A stretch of DNA of 64,000 bases from Halomonas sp. (GCF_017983445.1 NZ_JAGOBJ010000003.1:326103-390102); one strand, 5' to 3'. Counted from the stretch's first letter, positions 1 to 9,306 are shown. Made by a program: numbers and translations. Notes: generated by a model from the sequence alone, not told the origin.

Positions 1-1542
1 TATCTCAATCATCGTAAAGCAGATATTATCAGCCATCAGATCGGTGAGCGGGCACTGGCTGTGGCTAAAACGGTGGCTAGCATGCCGCAAATCATCGATG
101 CATTTGCCACGCCTGACCCTGCGATAATTATTCAGCCGCTGGCAGAGCGGGTGCGCCTGGAAACCGGTGCGCGCTACGTGGTCGTGGGTAATATGCAGTC
201 GATTCGCTATTCGCACCCTATGCCCGAACGCCTTGGTCACCGAATGGTGGGGGGCGATAACGATCGAGCGCTATTGTATGGCCAATCCTATATATCCGAA
301 GCTACGGGAACCCTGGGTATCGCCATGCGTGGTAAAACGCCGGTGTGGGATGAAGAAGGCAATATCATCGGACTCGTCTCTGTCGGTTTTCTGATGGATC
401 GTGTCGAGATGGACGTGGCACGTTATACAAGCCTTGGGTGGGCATTGGTCGCATTGATGATTCTGTTGGGCTTTGCAGGCGCTTACTGGCTTTCCCAGCA
501 TCTGAAAAAGGTCATTCTGGGTCTGGAACCTTATGAAATTGCCCGCTTGGCGATGGAAAAAGAAGCCATCTTGCAGTCAATTCATGAGGGAATCCTAGCG
601 GTTAACCGCGACGGCCATATTACGCTGGTTAACCAACAGGCACGCCGCTTTCTAGAGCTGTCCGATGAACATGTACTCTTAGGCCAGCCGATTCGGGAAG
701 TCGTTCCCAATTCGCGCCTGATTGAAGTGCTCAAGCACGGTAAGCAGGAGTTTGATCAAGAAATGTGGCTGGGTGATCATCCAGTGGTAGTGAACCGCGT
801 GCCTATACTCCACAACGATGAGATTGAGGGCGCCGTGGCAACGTTTCGCAGTCGGCGCGAAATTATTGACCTTTCCCAGGCGCTCACCCAGGCAAGCCGT
901 GATGTCGATATGCTGCGCGCTCAGGCTCACGAATTTTCCAACAAACTTTATACCATTTCCGGCTTGCTACAGCTTCAGCGTATTGATGAAGCGCTAGCGC
1001 TGATACATCAGGAAACCGAACGTGCCCAGGCTCAGATGAACTTTTTGATGCGCCACGTCGCTGATACGGTGCTAAGCGGTACACTGCTGGGTAAACTTAC
1101 ACGTGCCCGTGAGATGGGCGTAACTATGGAAATTGATGAGCAAAGCTCGCTTTCTCGCCAGCTAACGCCGACGGGTCAGGAAGCAATGATGAGCGTAGTG
1201 GGCAATTTATTGGATAACGCCTGCCATGCGGCACTTCATGGCCCGAATGCCTCGTCCCCCAAAGTACGGCTTTTTTTTACTGACCTAGGTGAGCAACTAC
1301 TGGTTGAGGTAGAAGATAATGGCCCAGGCATACCCGAAGCGCATGCTGAAACAGTATTTCAGGAGGGGTTTTCCACCAAAACCGGCAAGCATCGAGGGAT
1401 TGGACTAGCGCTGGTAGCACGGCTATGCCGCCAGCACGGGGGCGAGGTAACCTTAGAGGAAAGTGAGCTAGGTGGCGCATGTTTTATAGCAGTACTTGAC
1501 CGTTCGCTGTGTCTTCCATCTGACATAGCCGATGAAACATAA
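1..1542 (+). CDS. CitA/DcuS-type sensor histidine kinase (5' partial)
   Basis: Inner-membrane sensor kinase of the citrate/C4-dicarboxylate family. The reading frame is open from base 1, so the true start and the first transmembrane helix lie upstream of the window. Visible parts in order: a periplasmic CitA/DcuS-like sensor domain (starting GERALAVAKTVASMP), a transmembrane helix (about bases 430-495), a PAS domain (SIHEGILAVNRDG), a DcuS-type phospho-acceptor segment with the His in AQAHEFSNKLYTISGLLQL, and an ATPase domain with N box NLLDNACHAA, G1 box DNGPGIP and G2 box GIGLALV. It lies 26 bp upstream of its response regulator. The citrate permease and Tct genes that follow suggest a tricarboxylate ligand; the exact ligand is inference. 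Confidence 0.9.
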   Translation, partial: YLNHRKADIISHQIGERALAVAKTVASMPQIIDAFATPDPAIIIQPLAERVRLETGARYVVVGNMQSIRYSHPMPERLGHRMVGGDNDRALLYGQSYISEATGTLGIAMRGKTPVWDEEGNIIGLVSVGFLMDRVEMDVARYTSLGWALVALMILLGFAGAYWLSQHLKKVILGLEPYEIARLAMEKEAILQSIHEGILAVNRDGHITLVNQQARRFLELSDEHVLLGQPIREVVPNSRLIEVLKHGKQEFDQEMWLGDHPVVVNRVPILHNDEIEGAVATFRSRREIIDLSQALTQASRDVDMLRAQAHEFSNKLYTISGLLQLQRIDEALALIHQETERAQAQMNFLMRHVADTVLSGTLLGKLTRAREMGVTMEIDEQSSLSRQLTPTGQEAMMSVVGNLLDNACHAALHGPNASSPKVRLFFTDLGEQLLVEVEDNGPGIPEAHAETVFQEGFSTKTGKHRGIGLALVARLCRQHGGEVTLEESELGGACFIAVLDRSLCLPSDIADET

Positions 1543-1568
1543 CAATGACGCCCGTAAGAGGAGCACGC

Positions 1569-2300
1569 ATGTCTGCAACGCAATACGGCATTTTAGTTGT
1601 CGAAGACGATTTTCGCATTGCAGATATCCACAAGGCCTTTATCGAGCAAAGCGAAGGTTTTGACATAGTAGGTATGGCACGCAATGGCAGCGAGGCAAAA
1701 GCGTTGATGGCCCAGCATGCTAAAGATATCCATTTGATCTTATTGGATGCATATCTACCTGATGTAGAGGGGCTAGAGCTTTTATGGTCCATCCGTCGTG
1801 ACTATGTGCATGTGGATATCGTGATGGTAACGGCTGCCCGTGAAGTGGAAACCATTAGCGAGGCGCTGCGAGGTGGGGTTTTTGACTACTTGATTAAGCC
1901 TATCGAAGCGGTACGCATGCGTCAGATGTTAGCGCGCTTTCGCCGTGAGCGGGAGGCTTTGGCCAACCGAGCCGAAATGAACCAGGATGAGCTTGACCGT
2001 GTGCTGGCGCGGTTACAGCCAGGTGAGTCCTCTCGATCAGCGACGGGTGCTTTACCAAAAGGCATCGACCGCCTAACGCTTCGTCGTGTGGTCGACGCGC
2101 TAGCGGCTGAATCTTCACCTTTAGCGGCTATGCAAGTGGCCCGCATTATGGGTGCTAGTCGGTCAACGGCGCGTCGTTATCTCGAGTTTCTCGTGGCGGA
2201 AAAGAGTGTGAGTGCCGAACTGGGTTATGGAGATGTCGGCAGACCTGAGCGTCGCTATCGGCTGGTGGGCGATATCTTGCCCTGGTGCGAAGAAGAATGA
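1569..2300 (+). CDS. CitB/DcuR-type response regulator
   Basis: DNA-binding partner of the preceding sensor kinase. I place the start at ATG 1569 because AAGAGGAG lies at 1556-1563; an in-frame ATG at 1545 has no such site. The N-terminal receiver domain shows the acidic pair in VVEDDF, the phospho-acceptor Asp in LILLDAYLPD, the Thr in MVTAA and the Lys in YLIKPI. The C-terminal part is the CitB-type helix-turn-helix (SSPLAAMQVARIMGASRSTA), followed by the VGRPERRYRL segment typical of this family. It probably activates the downstream citrate permease and tctCBA genes; the motif shared by their leaders is described separately. Confidence 0.9.
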   Translation: MSATQYGILVVEDDFRIADIHKAFIEQSEGFDIVGMARNGSEAKALMAQHAKDIHLILLDAYLPDVEGLELLWSIRRDYVHVDIVMVTAAREVETISEALRGGVFDYLIKPIEAVRMRQMLARFRREREALANRAEMNQDELDRVLARLQPGESSRSATGALPKGIDRLTLRRVVDALAAESSPLAAMQVARIMGASRSTARRYLEFLVAEKSVSAELGYGDVGRPERRYRLVGDILPWCEEE

Positions 2301-2325
2301 GAGGGTTAAAAACCAAGGTAGACGT

Positions 2326-2380
2326 GTGAGCAAAATGCGCACAACGCTCACAATGCACTTTTTGTTCCTTATGTTCACAA
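2326..2380. promoter_or_regulatory. Putative response-regulator site upstream of the citrate permease
   Basis: The 453-base gap between the response regulator and the permease holds no convincing gene. Near its start are GTGAGCAAAATGCGC (2326-2340), CGCTCAC (2345-2351) and GTTCCTTATGTTCACAA (2364-2380). The last matches 15 of 17 bases of GTTCTTTATGCTCACAA at 4297-4313, upstream of tctC. Two transporter genes next to one CitAB-type pair sharing this motif suggests a common binding site. This is inferred from sequence only. Confidence 0.4.
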
Positions 2381-2753
2381 CGTTGAAAGGCGAAGTGCCA
2401 ATCTATTAACGTGCACTTCGCGCGCTTCCCTAGTAATGCTTTCTTCCCAAGAAGAGCGCCATGTTCGTCAGTTTCTGCACTAGACATATTGATTGGCTTG
2501 AACTGTCTCAGAGCTTACTGGCCGAACCTGGCGGCGCTATCAAGGTGGACGGGCAAGAGCCGTCTTATTCTAGCTTCCAGTAGAATTCTAACTTTTTTCA
2601 ATTCCAGCGAAAGATAGCGTATCCCGGTCTAGTTACCAGGCAGATTCTGCTTGCCTTGTCCGTTCATGGTAGGCCGGGAAGGGTTGAGGCGATGCCTCTT
2701 TTCAAATTGCTATGGCTGATTAAGTTAAAAATCTAACAAAGGGTTAATAACGC

Positions 2754-4082
2754 ATGAGCTTAAGTGTTATTGGGTTTATTACCATAATCGTTATCGTTGG
2801 CTTGCTTATTAGTGGTCGTGTTTCACCTCTAGTGGCGATGGTAATACCGCCGGTGATTGCGGCTTTTGCAGCCGGGTTTGACGCAAATGATCTAGGTGGG
2901 TTCTTTAGTTCGGGACTGAGCTCCGTTATGAATGTAGCGGTGATGTTCATCTTCGCCATTATCTTCTTTGGAGTTATGCAGGACACGGGGCTGTTCGAAC
3001 CTGTCATTAACAAGATGATTGCTCTTTCGAGAGGCAATATCACTACCGTTGCGGTGATTACCGTACTCATTGCCATGGTCGCGCAATTGGACGGCTCTGG
3101 CGCGTCGACCTTCCTGATTACCATTCCTGCGTTATTGCCGCTTTATTTGCGACTGCGTATGAATCCTTATTTATTGTTAATGCTCATCGCAGGGTCAGCA
3201 GCCATTGTTAATATGGTGCCGTGGGGTGGGCCTCTGGGCCGAGTTGCATCGGTACTAGAAGTAGATGTTACCGAGCTATGGTACCCGCTGATCCAGATTC
3301 AGGCCATTGGGCTCGTCCTGATGTTGGCGCTGGCTGTCTTTATGGGCACTTTGGAAAAGCGCAGAATTTTGAAAACCTATGGCACGCTTCTGCCGAGCCA
3401 AGAGCATACTGAAACACCACATACCCAAGGCGTAGTATCCAACGAGGTGGATGTAAGCTTAAAACGTCCCAAGCTGATCTGGGTGAATGCGCTGCTTGCC
3501 ATTGCAGTTATTACTATTTTGGTAACGGGCGTTTTGCCTGCTGCCCTAGCCTTTCTGTTGGGAGTTTCTGTTGCGCTGCTGGTGAACTACCGCACGCCTA
3601 AAGAGCAGATGGCGCGTGTTCAGGCACATGCGCCGGGTGCGTTGACCATGGCATCTATTATTATCTCGGCCGGACTGTTCCTGGGAATACTGAATGGCAC
3701 AGGTATGTTGACTGCCATCGCGAACGATGTCGTAACGGTGATGCCGACAGCGCTCTCAGGCTATTTGCATATCATTATCGGGGTGCTGGGCGTTCCATTT
3801 GATCTGCTGCTCAGTACGGATGCCTACTACTTTGCCTTGCTACCGGTGGTAGAGCAAATTGGCCTTACCTTCGATATTGACTCCTATTCCACTGCTTATG
3901 CCATGATCATTGGCAACATCGTGGGAACGTTCGTTTCCCCTCTAGCTCCGGCAGTATGGTTAGCCCTAGGCCTGTCTGGCCTGGAGATGCACAAACACCT
4001 GCGGTACTCGTTCTTCTGGATGTGGGGGTTGAGTATAGTACTGCTGGCATGTGCTGTTTTGCTGGGCGTGATTACCGTTTGA
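2754..4082 (+). CDS. CitMHS-family citrate permease
   Basis: Predicted inner-membrane secondary transporter of 442 residues, the usual length for CitMHS (CitM/CitH) proteins, which take up citrate complexed with a divalent metal together with protons. The protein is almost entirely hydrophobic helices, with the conserved-looking segments QLDGSGASTFLITIPALLPL and VPWGGPLGRVASVL and a repeat-like second half (STDAYYFALLPVVEQIG, VSPLAPAVWLALGL). A hydrophilic loop at about residues 200-235 joins the halves. It lies downstream of a CitAB-type two-component pair, which fits citrate-induced expression. The family is clear; the exact substrate and metal are not proven. Confidence 0.85.
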   Translation: MSLSVIGFITIIVIVGLLISGRVSPLVAMVIPPVIAAFAAGFDANDLGGFFSSGLSSVMNVAVMFIFAIIFFGVMQDTGLFEPVINKMIALSRGNITTVAVITVLIAMVAQLDGSGASTFLITIPALLPLYLRLRMNPYLLLMLIAGSAAIVNMVPWGGPLGRVASVLEVDVTELWYPLIQIQAIGLVLMLALAVFMGTLEKRRILKTYGTLLPSQEHTETPHTQGVVSNEVDVSLKRPKLIWVNALLAIAVITILVTGVLPAALAFLLGVSVALLVNYRTPKEQMARVQAHAPGALTMASIIISAGLFLGILNGTGMLTAIANDVVTVMPTALSGYLHIIIGVLGVPFDLLLSTDAYYFALLPVVEQIGLTFDIDSYSTAYAMIIGNIVGTFVSPLAPAVWLALGLSGLEMHKHLRYSFFWMWGLSIVLLACAVLLGVITV

Positions 4083-4258
4083 TGCACTACTGAAAATACA
4101 CCTGCTGCGGGTAAGGGGTCTATCGCAGGTAAAGCGCTAATTGCCTTTATATTGGTTAAAGACGCGCTCACGAAGTAGTATTGATAAGCAACCTGAGCGG
4201 CGTTATTGGTTTCTAGCGATCGCTCAGGATTAGTTTTTAGCCCTACTGTTTTACGCGC

Positions 4259-4313
4259 GTGAGCATAAAGAACAAAATGAGCATAAAGAACGTTTTGTTC
4301 TTTATGCTCACAA
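4259..4313. promoter_or_regulatory. Direct plus inverted repeat upstream of tctC
   Basis: In the 328-base gap before tctC, GAGCATAAAGAAC occurs as direct copies at 4261-4273 and 4279-4291. It then occurs inverted as GTTCTTTATGCTC at 4297-4309, giving a perfect 13-bp stem with a 5-base loop. The inverted copy extends to GTTCTTTATGCTCACAA, also found with two changes at 2364-2380. There is no T-run after the hairpin and it lies 98 bases before the tctC start, so a protein-binding site is more likely than a terminator. Confidence 0.5.
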
Positions 4314-4410
4314 ACTTGTTGTAACGAGCAGGTTTCTTCTAACGTTCGCGGCGTAACCACGAAATAATAACAGTGAACCACACAACAACATTATATGTGG
4401 AGAACGCCAA

Positions 4411-5409
4411 ATGACCTCGCTTTCCTTGAAGCGCTTAGCCGTGATTGCGCTACCGATAGCCGCCCTGGCAGGCATGACGACATCTGTTCAAGCACAAGAG
4501 TGGACACCGAGCAAGTCGATTGAGTTCGTTGCACCGGCCAACCCCGGTGGCGGCTGGGATACACTGGTACGTACCGTATCGCGCGTTATTCAGCAAGAAG
4601 GTCTGGCTGATAAAAACTTTGCGGCGATCAACGTACCTGGTGGTGGCGGTGCCGTGGCATGGGCACAGATCGCCCGAGATAGCGGCAACCCGCACAAGCT
4701 ATTTGCCACCAGCCCGCCGATCATTCTGGTGCCGCTGGCAGGCGCTTCGCGCTACGACCACACTAATTTCACGCCGGTCGCTCGCCTGATTACTGACTAT
4801 TCCATCGTGCTGGTATCGACAGACTCTGAATACGAGACGATCAACGATCTGTTCGACGCTTTCAAAGAGAATCCGAGCCTGAGCGTAGGCGGCGGTAGTG
4901 CGCCGGGCTCCATGGACCATATCTCTATTGCGGGACTCGCATCGGCGGCAGGTCTTGAAGCCTCGAGCGTGAACTACATTCCGTTCTCAGGCGGCGGCGA
5001 TGCCATGACCAACCTGATGGGCGGTCATATCGAAGCAGTAATTACCGGTGCCGGTGAGTCGGTAGGCCAATTGGGTGAAGGCAGTCAGATCCGTGCACTA
5101 GGTGTATCGGCACCGAAGCGCCTGGGTGGCGGCCTGGCCGATGTACCGACCTACCAAGAGCAGGGTATTGATTACACCTTTGATATCTGGCGCGGCGTAA
5201 TGGGCACTCCAGATATGCCGGAAGAAGCGGTGACCTATTACCAGGATCTGTTTGCCGAAATGCTCGAAACCGATGGCTGGCAGCAGGCTCGTGACCAGTT
5301 GGGCTGGATCGATGCCTACCAGAACAGTGAAGAGTTCGGTACTTTTCTCGATGAGCAGCAAGAGCAGTTCAGCGGTGTGCTGAGCGATCTGGGTCTACTG
5401 CGTCAATAA
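4411..5409 (+). CDS. tctC: Tripartite tricarboxylate transporter receptor TctC
   Basis: Periplasmic solute receptor of the Bug/TctC family, 332 residues. An N-terminal signal peptide ends near SVQA-QEW. The mature protein starts with the typical SIEFVAPANPGGGWD strand-loop, followed by the receptor core (INVPGGGGAVAW, GGGSAPGSMDH, LMGGHIEA). GGAGAACG lies just before the ATG. It delivers a carboxylated substrate to the TctAB membrane components encoded immediately downstream. Together with the citrate-type sensor pair upstream, citrate or a related tricarboxylate is the most likely ligand, but Bug receptors are diverse and the ligand is inferred. Confidence 0.9.
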   Translation: MTSLSLKRLAVIALPIAALAGMTTSVQAQEWTPSKSIEFVAPANPGGGWDTLVRTVSRVIQQEGLADKNFAAINVPGGGGAVAWAQIARDSGNPHKLFATSPPIILVPLAGASRYDHTNFTPVARLITDYSIVLVSTDSEYETINDLFDAFKENPSLSVGGGSAPGSMDHISIAGLASAAGLEASSVNYIPFSGGGDAMTNLMGGHIEAVITGAGESVGQLGEGSQIRALGVSAPKRLGGGLADVPTYQEQGIDYTFDIWRGVMGTPDMPEEAVTYYQDLFAEMLETDGWQQARDQLGWIDAYQNSEEFGTFLDEQQEQFSGVLSDLGLLRQ

Positions 5410-5509
5410 ATATCCTGTAGCGCTATAGCGTGTTCTCCCAGCGGCCTTCGTGCGCCGCTGGGAATGCCTGTTCGTGTTGATTAGGTACGTGCTCCTCGGA
5501 GAAAACCCA

Positions 5510-5992
5510 ATGACTAAATTGAATACCAATCAGTGGTTAGCGCTAGTATTGGCATTACTAGCGGCTGCGTATCTCGCCACGGCGTGGCAGATACCTACCT
5601 TTCCTCTGCCACGCCCGGTCGACTCTGACCTGTTTCCTAAAGTGCTAGGCTTTTCACTACTGATTCTCTCCGCGTTTCTGTTCTTTGAGAAACCCACGCC
5701 GCTTGCCGGTGCCGATGAGATCGATGATGACGCTCAACAAGGCCCGATGCTGCTGACACCGTGGGCACGAGTGATTATCACCTCACTGGCAATTGCCGCC
5801 TACGCGCTGTTACTGGTGCCATTAGGATTTGTACTGGCCTCGACGCTTTTATGCACGGGGCTAACGGCTTATTACGGCTATCGCCGCCATTCGGTCAATC
5901 TAGCGACATCGTTAGGCGTCGTACTGGCGCTTTATCTGACGATGACGCGCGTAATGGACGTTTATCTGCCGACCGGCGTGATCCCTTTTTAA
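5510..5992 (+). CDS. tctB: Tripartite tricarboxylate transporter small subunit TctB
   Basis: Small membrane subunit of the TTT transporter, 160 residues. I use ATG 5510 because CGGAGAA lies at 5498-5504; an upstream in-frame start would run through the intergenic hairpin-like segment after tctC. There are four predicted helices: LALVLALLAAAYLATAW, VLGFSLLILSAFLFF, a pair around residues 85-115, and LATSLGVVLALYLTM. An acidic cytoplasmic loop (ADEIDDDAQQ) lies in the middle. It sits between tctC and tctA in the usual C-B-A order and forms the transport complex with TctA. Confidence 0.88.
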   Translation: MTKLNTNQWLALVLALLAAAYLATAWQIPTFPLPRPVDSDLFPKVLGFSLLILSAFLFFEKPTPLAGADEIDDDAQQGPMLLTPWARVIITSLAIAAYALLLVPLGFVLASTLLCTGLTAYYGYRRHSVNLATSLGVVLALYLTMTRVMDVYLPTGVIPF

Positions 5993-6024
5993 CGCCGACG
6001 TGCTAATGCCTCCTGCGTCGTATC

Positions 6025-6061
6025 TGAGCTGGTTTTTAAGCTAGTTTTGAGCTGGTTTTTG
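6025..6061. repeat. Short tandem imperfect repeat in the tctB-tctA gap
   Basis: The 83-base gap holds three consecutive imperfect copies of GAGCTGGTTTTTAA-like sequence (6026, 6037 and 6049 onward). They lie just before the GAGAGAG ribosome-binding region of tctA. No function is evident; a role in setting the tctB:tctA ratio is possible. Confidence 0.5.
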
Positions 6062-6075
6062 AGAGAGTAAGTCCC

Positions 6076-7575
6076 ATGGATGCCTTAAATAATTTGATGT
6101 ACGGCTTCGGCATCGCGCTCGAGCCTATCAATATCGCGTACGTATTTGCCGGTGTGTTTGCCGGTACGATTATCGGCATGCTGCCCGGTCTTGGGCCGAT
6201 CAGCGCGCTGGCCCTGATGATTCCCATCACCTTTGCCATGGAGCCTTCGTCTGGCTTGATCCTGATGGCAGGGGTATACTATGGCGCCATTTTTGGCGGC
6301 TCCACTTCCTCTATCCTACTCAACGCCCCCGGCGTTGCAGGCACGGTCGCCACGTCTTTCGATGGCTACCCGATGGCTAAAAAAGGCATGGCCGGTAAGG
6401 CGCTTGCCATCGCCGCCTACTCCTCGTTTGTGGGTGGAACCGTCTCGGTTATCTTCTTGATGCTGGTGGCACCGTTGCTTTCCAAGGTAGCGGTAAGCTT
6501 TGGCCCTGCCGAGTACTTTGCATTGATGGTGCTGGGCTTAACCGCGGTAGTCTCACTGTCGGATAAGTCGCTGGTCAAAGGCCTCATTGCCGCGGTGGTC
6601 GGGATGATCATCTCGATTGTGGGTATCGATCTGCAAACCGGTACTGAACGCTTCACTTTTGGCTCTATTCAGCTGCTGGATGGCATCGATTTCCTAGTGG
6701 TGGCATTGGGTATCTTTGCATTGGCTGAAGTGTTCTACATGTTGCTGCGCGGCGGCGGCGGTAAAGAAGCCCCGCGTAATGCAATTGGCTCGTTAAAGCT
6801 CACCCGTAGTGAAGTAAAAGAGATCGCTGGCCCCGTTAGCCGTGGCTCTGTGCTTGGGTTCTTTACCGGCGTACTGCCGGGCGCAGGGGCGACGATTGGC
6901 TCGTTTCTGGGCTACAGCATGGAAAAGCGTATTGCCAAAGATGGCAATACCTTCGGCCAGGGCAACATTAAAGGGGTTGCAGCACCGGAAGCTGCCAACA
7001 ATGCGGCGTGTACCGGCTCGTTTGTACCGCTTTTAACCCTGGGTGTGCCGGGTTCGGGTACCACGGCGGTACTGCTAGGTGCCTTGTTGGTAATGGGCGT
7101 AACGCCTGGCCCGATGATGCTTGAGCAGCGTCCAGACGTGTTCTGGGGCGTGGTAGCCAGTATGTATATCGGCAACATCTTCCTGCTGGTCTTGAACCTG
7201 CCGTTGATTCCGTTTATTGCCAAAATTCTCGACCTGCCTAAACCGCTGCTGCTGTCGTTGATTCTGATCTTCTGCATGATCGGTGTTTACGGTATGAGCT
7301 TTAGCGTGTTTGACCTGCTGCTGCTGTTAGGCTTTGGCCTACTGGGCCTGGGAATGCGCCTGTTTGGCTTCCCGGCAGCACCGCTGATTCTGGCGCTGAT
7401 TCTGGGTAATATCATGGAAGAGTCCATGCGTCGTGCGTTGCAGATCTCCGGCGGTGACTGGATGACGTTTATTGATAAACCGATTTCACTCTCGCTGCTG
7501 CTGATCGCTTTACTGTCGCTTGGCCTGCCGCTGTTGAAAAAGCGTCGTAAACGCGTGGCTGCGACCGCCGAATAA
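6076..7575 (+). CDS. tctA: Tripartite tricarboxylate transporter large subunit TctA
   Basis: Large membrane subunit of the TTT family, 499 residues (usual about 500), with roughly a dozen transmembrane helices. Family signatures are GTIIGMLPGLGPISALAL near residue 35, GVYYGAIFGGSTSSILLNAPG near residue 70, and the second-half counterparts VLPGAGATIGSF and GVPGSGTTAVLLGAL. The two glycine-proline-rich repeats mark the inverted-repeat fold. The C-terminus is basic (KKRRKRVAAT) and cytoplasmic. It is the last gene of tctCBA and is followed by a strong terminator. Confidence 0.93.
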   Translation: MDALNNLMYGFGIALEPINIAYVFAGVFAGTIIGMLPGLGPISALALMIPITFAMEPSSGLILMAGVYYGAIFGGSTSSILLNAPGVAGTVATSFDGYPMAKKGMAGKALAIAAYSSFVGGTVSVIFLMLVAPLLSKVAVSFGPAEYFALMVLGLTAVVSLSDKSLVKGLIAAVVGMIISIVGIDLQTGTERFTFGSIQLLDGIDFLVVALGIFALAEVFYMLLRGGGGKEAPRNAIGSLKLTRSEVKEIAGPVSRGSVLGFFTGVLPGAGATIGSFLGYSMEKRIAKDGNTFGQGNIKGVAAPEAANNAACTGSFVPLLTLGVPGSGTTAVLLGALLVMGVTPGPMMLEQRPDVFWGVVASMYIGNIFLLVLNLPLIPFIAKILDLPKPLLLSLILIFCMIGVYGMSFSVFDLLLLLGFGLLGLGMRLFGFPAAPLILALILGNIMEESMRRALQISGGDWMTFIDKPISLSLLLIALLSLGLPLLKKRRKRVAATAE

Positions 7576-7596
7576 ACGTTTTCAAACAGGCTGCTC

Positions 7597-7631
7597 AAAA
7601 CGCCCTGGGGATATTTCGGGGCGTTTTTTTT
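7597..7631 (+). terminator. Rho-independent terminator after tctA
   Basis: AAAACGCCC pairs with GGGCGTTTT around a 12-base spacer, and the right arm runs into an uninterrupted T-tract ending at 7631. It closes the tctCBA operon. Confidence 0.85.
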
Positions 7632-7648
7632 GTATATGCGTTTTTTAA

Positions 7649-7682
7649 GCGCACTGTTGGTGCAAAGCGTCGCTATGGTGCA
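7649..7682. promoter_or_regulatory. Possible NtrC half-sites upstream of urtA
   Basis: TGGTGC occurs at 7658-7663 and 7676-7681, about 120-145 bases upstream of the sigma-54 promoter at 7802. This is the conserved half of the NtrC enhancer site; the left halves are poor matches. Similar TGGTGC elements precede the urease promoter. The 7576-7950 gap holds no gene. Confidence 0.35.
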
Positions 7683-7801
7683 TAGAAGCGTGCGTCGGAA
7701 ATTCATGCACGCGCTATCGCAGTGCAAAAGGCGAAAATGGTAGCTTTTTAAATATGTGCAAGTAATTGATTGAAAACTTAATACTGGCTTTTGTTTCAAT
7801 G

Positions 7802-7817
7802 TGGCGCATCCCTTGCA
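7802..7817 (+). promoter_or_regulatory. Sigma-54 promoter of urtABCDE
   Basis: TGGCGCATCCCTTGCA has the invariant GG at 7803-7804 and GC at 7815-7816 separated by exactly 10 bases, matching the RpoN -24/-12 consensus. It lies about 135 bases before the urtA start. The ureD promoter differs from it by one base in 16. Confidence 0.8.
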
Positions 7818-7950
7818 GATGCTAGTGGCTAAACCCTCGTGGATATACCGAGTAGATGCCATGTCAATAGTCATCACGCGTAATGGCAAACCGCTCGGCC
7901 GCGAAGCCCCTATAACAAGCCCCAGCTACCAAGGGTGCAAGGAGATTCAA

Positions 7951-9306
7951 GTGGCCATACAACATCACAATGTCCTTTCTCGCCGTTTTATTACTTCTCT
8001 ACTGGCCGCCGCAGTGATGGGTGCAAGCGCCCAGGCCATTGCCCAAAGCGGCGATCAGAACGACGACCCGATCAAGGTCGGTATCCTGCACTCTCTGTCC
8101 GGCACCATGGCGATCAGTGAAACCGTTCTCAAGGATACGGTCGAGATGCTGATTGAGCAGCAAAATGACGCTGGGGGCTTGTTGGGCCGCCAACTGGAGG
8201 CGGTAGTGGTTGATCCGGCCTCTAACTGGCCGCTGTTTGCCGAACGTGCCCGTGAACTGCTGGCCCAGGAAGAGGTTGATGTCATTTTCGGTAACTGGAC
8301 GTCGGTATCGCGTAAGGCCGTGCTGCCGGTGGTCGAAGAGTTAAACGGCCTACTGTTCTACCCGGTGCAGTATGAAGGCGAAGAGTCATCAGAAAACGTG
8401 TTCTACACCGGGGCGGCGCCTAATCAGCAGGCCATTCCTGCCGTTGAATATCTGATCAATGAAGTCGGCATTGAGCGCTTTGCTCTGATCGGTACCGACT
8501 ACGTTTATCCGCGCACCACTAACCGTATCCTCGAAGCTTTCCTCAAGGATGAACACGGTATTGCGCAAGAAGACATCATGGTCAACTACACGCCGTTCGG
8601 TCACTCGGACTGGCAGAATATCGTTTCCGAGATTCGTCGTTTTGGTGAAGAGGGCAAACCGACCGCCGTGATTTCGACGATTAACGGCGATGCCAACGTG
8701 CCGTTTTATACCGAACTTTCTAACCAGGGCATCGACGCGGCCGATATTCCGGTCATTGCCTTCTCGGTTGGTGAACAGGAACTTACCGGTATCGATACTG
8801 GCCCGCTGGTCGGCCATTTGGCCGCCTGGAACTACTTCATGAGCGTCGATAACGACGCCAACTACGACTTTATCGATGCCTGGATTGATTACACCGGCGA
8901 TGAAGAAGCCGTTACCAATGACCCCATGGAAGCTCACTACATCGGCTTCAATATGTGGGTCGAAGCGGTGCGTAAAGCGGGTACTACCGATGTCGATTCT
9001 GTTAAAGATGCCATCATCGGCGTAACGGTACCCAACCTTTCCGGTGGCTATGCCGCCATGATGCCCAACCACCACATCACCAAGCCGGTGCTGATTGGTG
9101 AAATTCAGGACAATGGGCAGTTCGACATCGTCTGGCAAACGCCCTCAACCGTGGCCGGTGATGCGTGGTCTGACTACCTGCCCGGCTCGCGCGACCTGAT
9201 CGCCGATTGGCGCAAGCCCATGGAGTGCGGCAACTTTAACGTCGTGAACGGCTCGTGCGGTGGCAGCACCGCCGCTGAAGAAGCCGAAGCGGCACTCGCC
9301 GAGTAA
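7951..9306 (+). CDS. urtA: Urea ABC transporter substrate-binding protein UrtA
   Basis: Periplasmic urea receptor of the branched-chain amino-acid-type binding protein class, 451 residues. I choose GTG 7951 because AAGGAG lies at 7939-7944; upstream starts in this frame would fall in or before the sigma-54 promoter. The signal peptide is RRFITSLLAAAVMGASAQAIAQ. The mature part shows UrtA features: KVGILHSLSGTMAISE, VDPASNWPLFAERA, GNWTSVSRKAVLPVVEE, FYPVQYEGEE and GTDYVYPRTTN. It heads urtABCDE, and a nitrogen-regulated promoter fits its role in scavenging urea for the urease encoded downstream. Confidence 0.95.
   Translation: MAIQHHNVLSRRFITSLLAAAVMGASAQAIAQSGDQNDDPIKVGILHSLSGTMAISETVLKDTVEMLIEQQNDAGGLLGRQLEAVVVDPASNWPLFAERARELLAQEEVDVIFGNWTSVSRKAVLPVVEELNGLLFYPVQYEGEESSENVFYTGAAPNQQAIPAVEYLINEVGIERFALIGTDYVYPRTTNRILEAFLKDEHGIAQEDIMVNYTPFGHSDWQNIVSEIRRFGEEGKPTAVISTINGDANVPFYTELSNQGIDAADIPVIAFSVGEQELTGIDTGPLVGHLAAWNYFMSVDNDANYDFIDAWIDYTGDEEAVTNDPMEAHYIGFNMWVEAVRKAGTTDVDSVKDAIIGVTVPNLSGGYAAMMPNHHITKPVLIGEIQDNGQFDIVWQTPSTVAGDAWSDYLPGSRDLIADWRKPMECGNFNVVNGSCGGSTAAEEAEAALAE

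Noticed and set aside
2411-2617. Small plus-strand gene before the citrate permease
   Set aside because: No ribosome-binding site, atypical residue content, and it lies in a probable regulatory gap.
4279-4309. Hairpin upstream of tctC as a transcription terminator of the permease gene
   Set aside because: It lies about 200 bases after the permease stop, has no T-run, and belongs to a repeated motif that also occurs before the permease.
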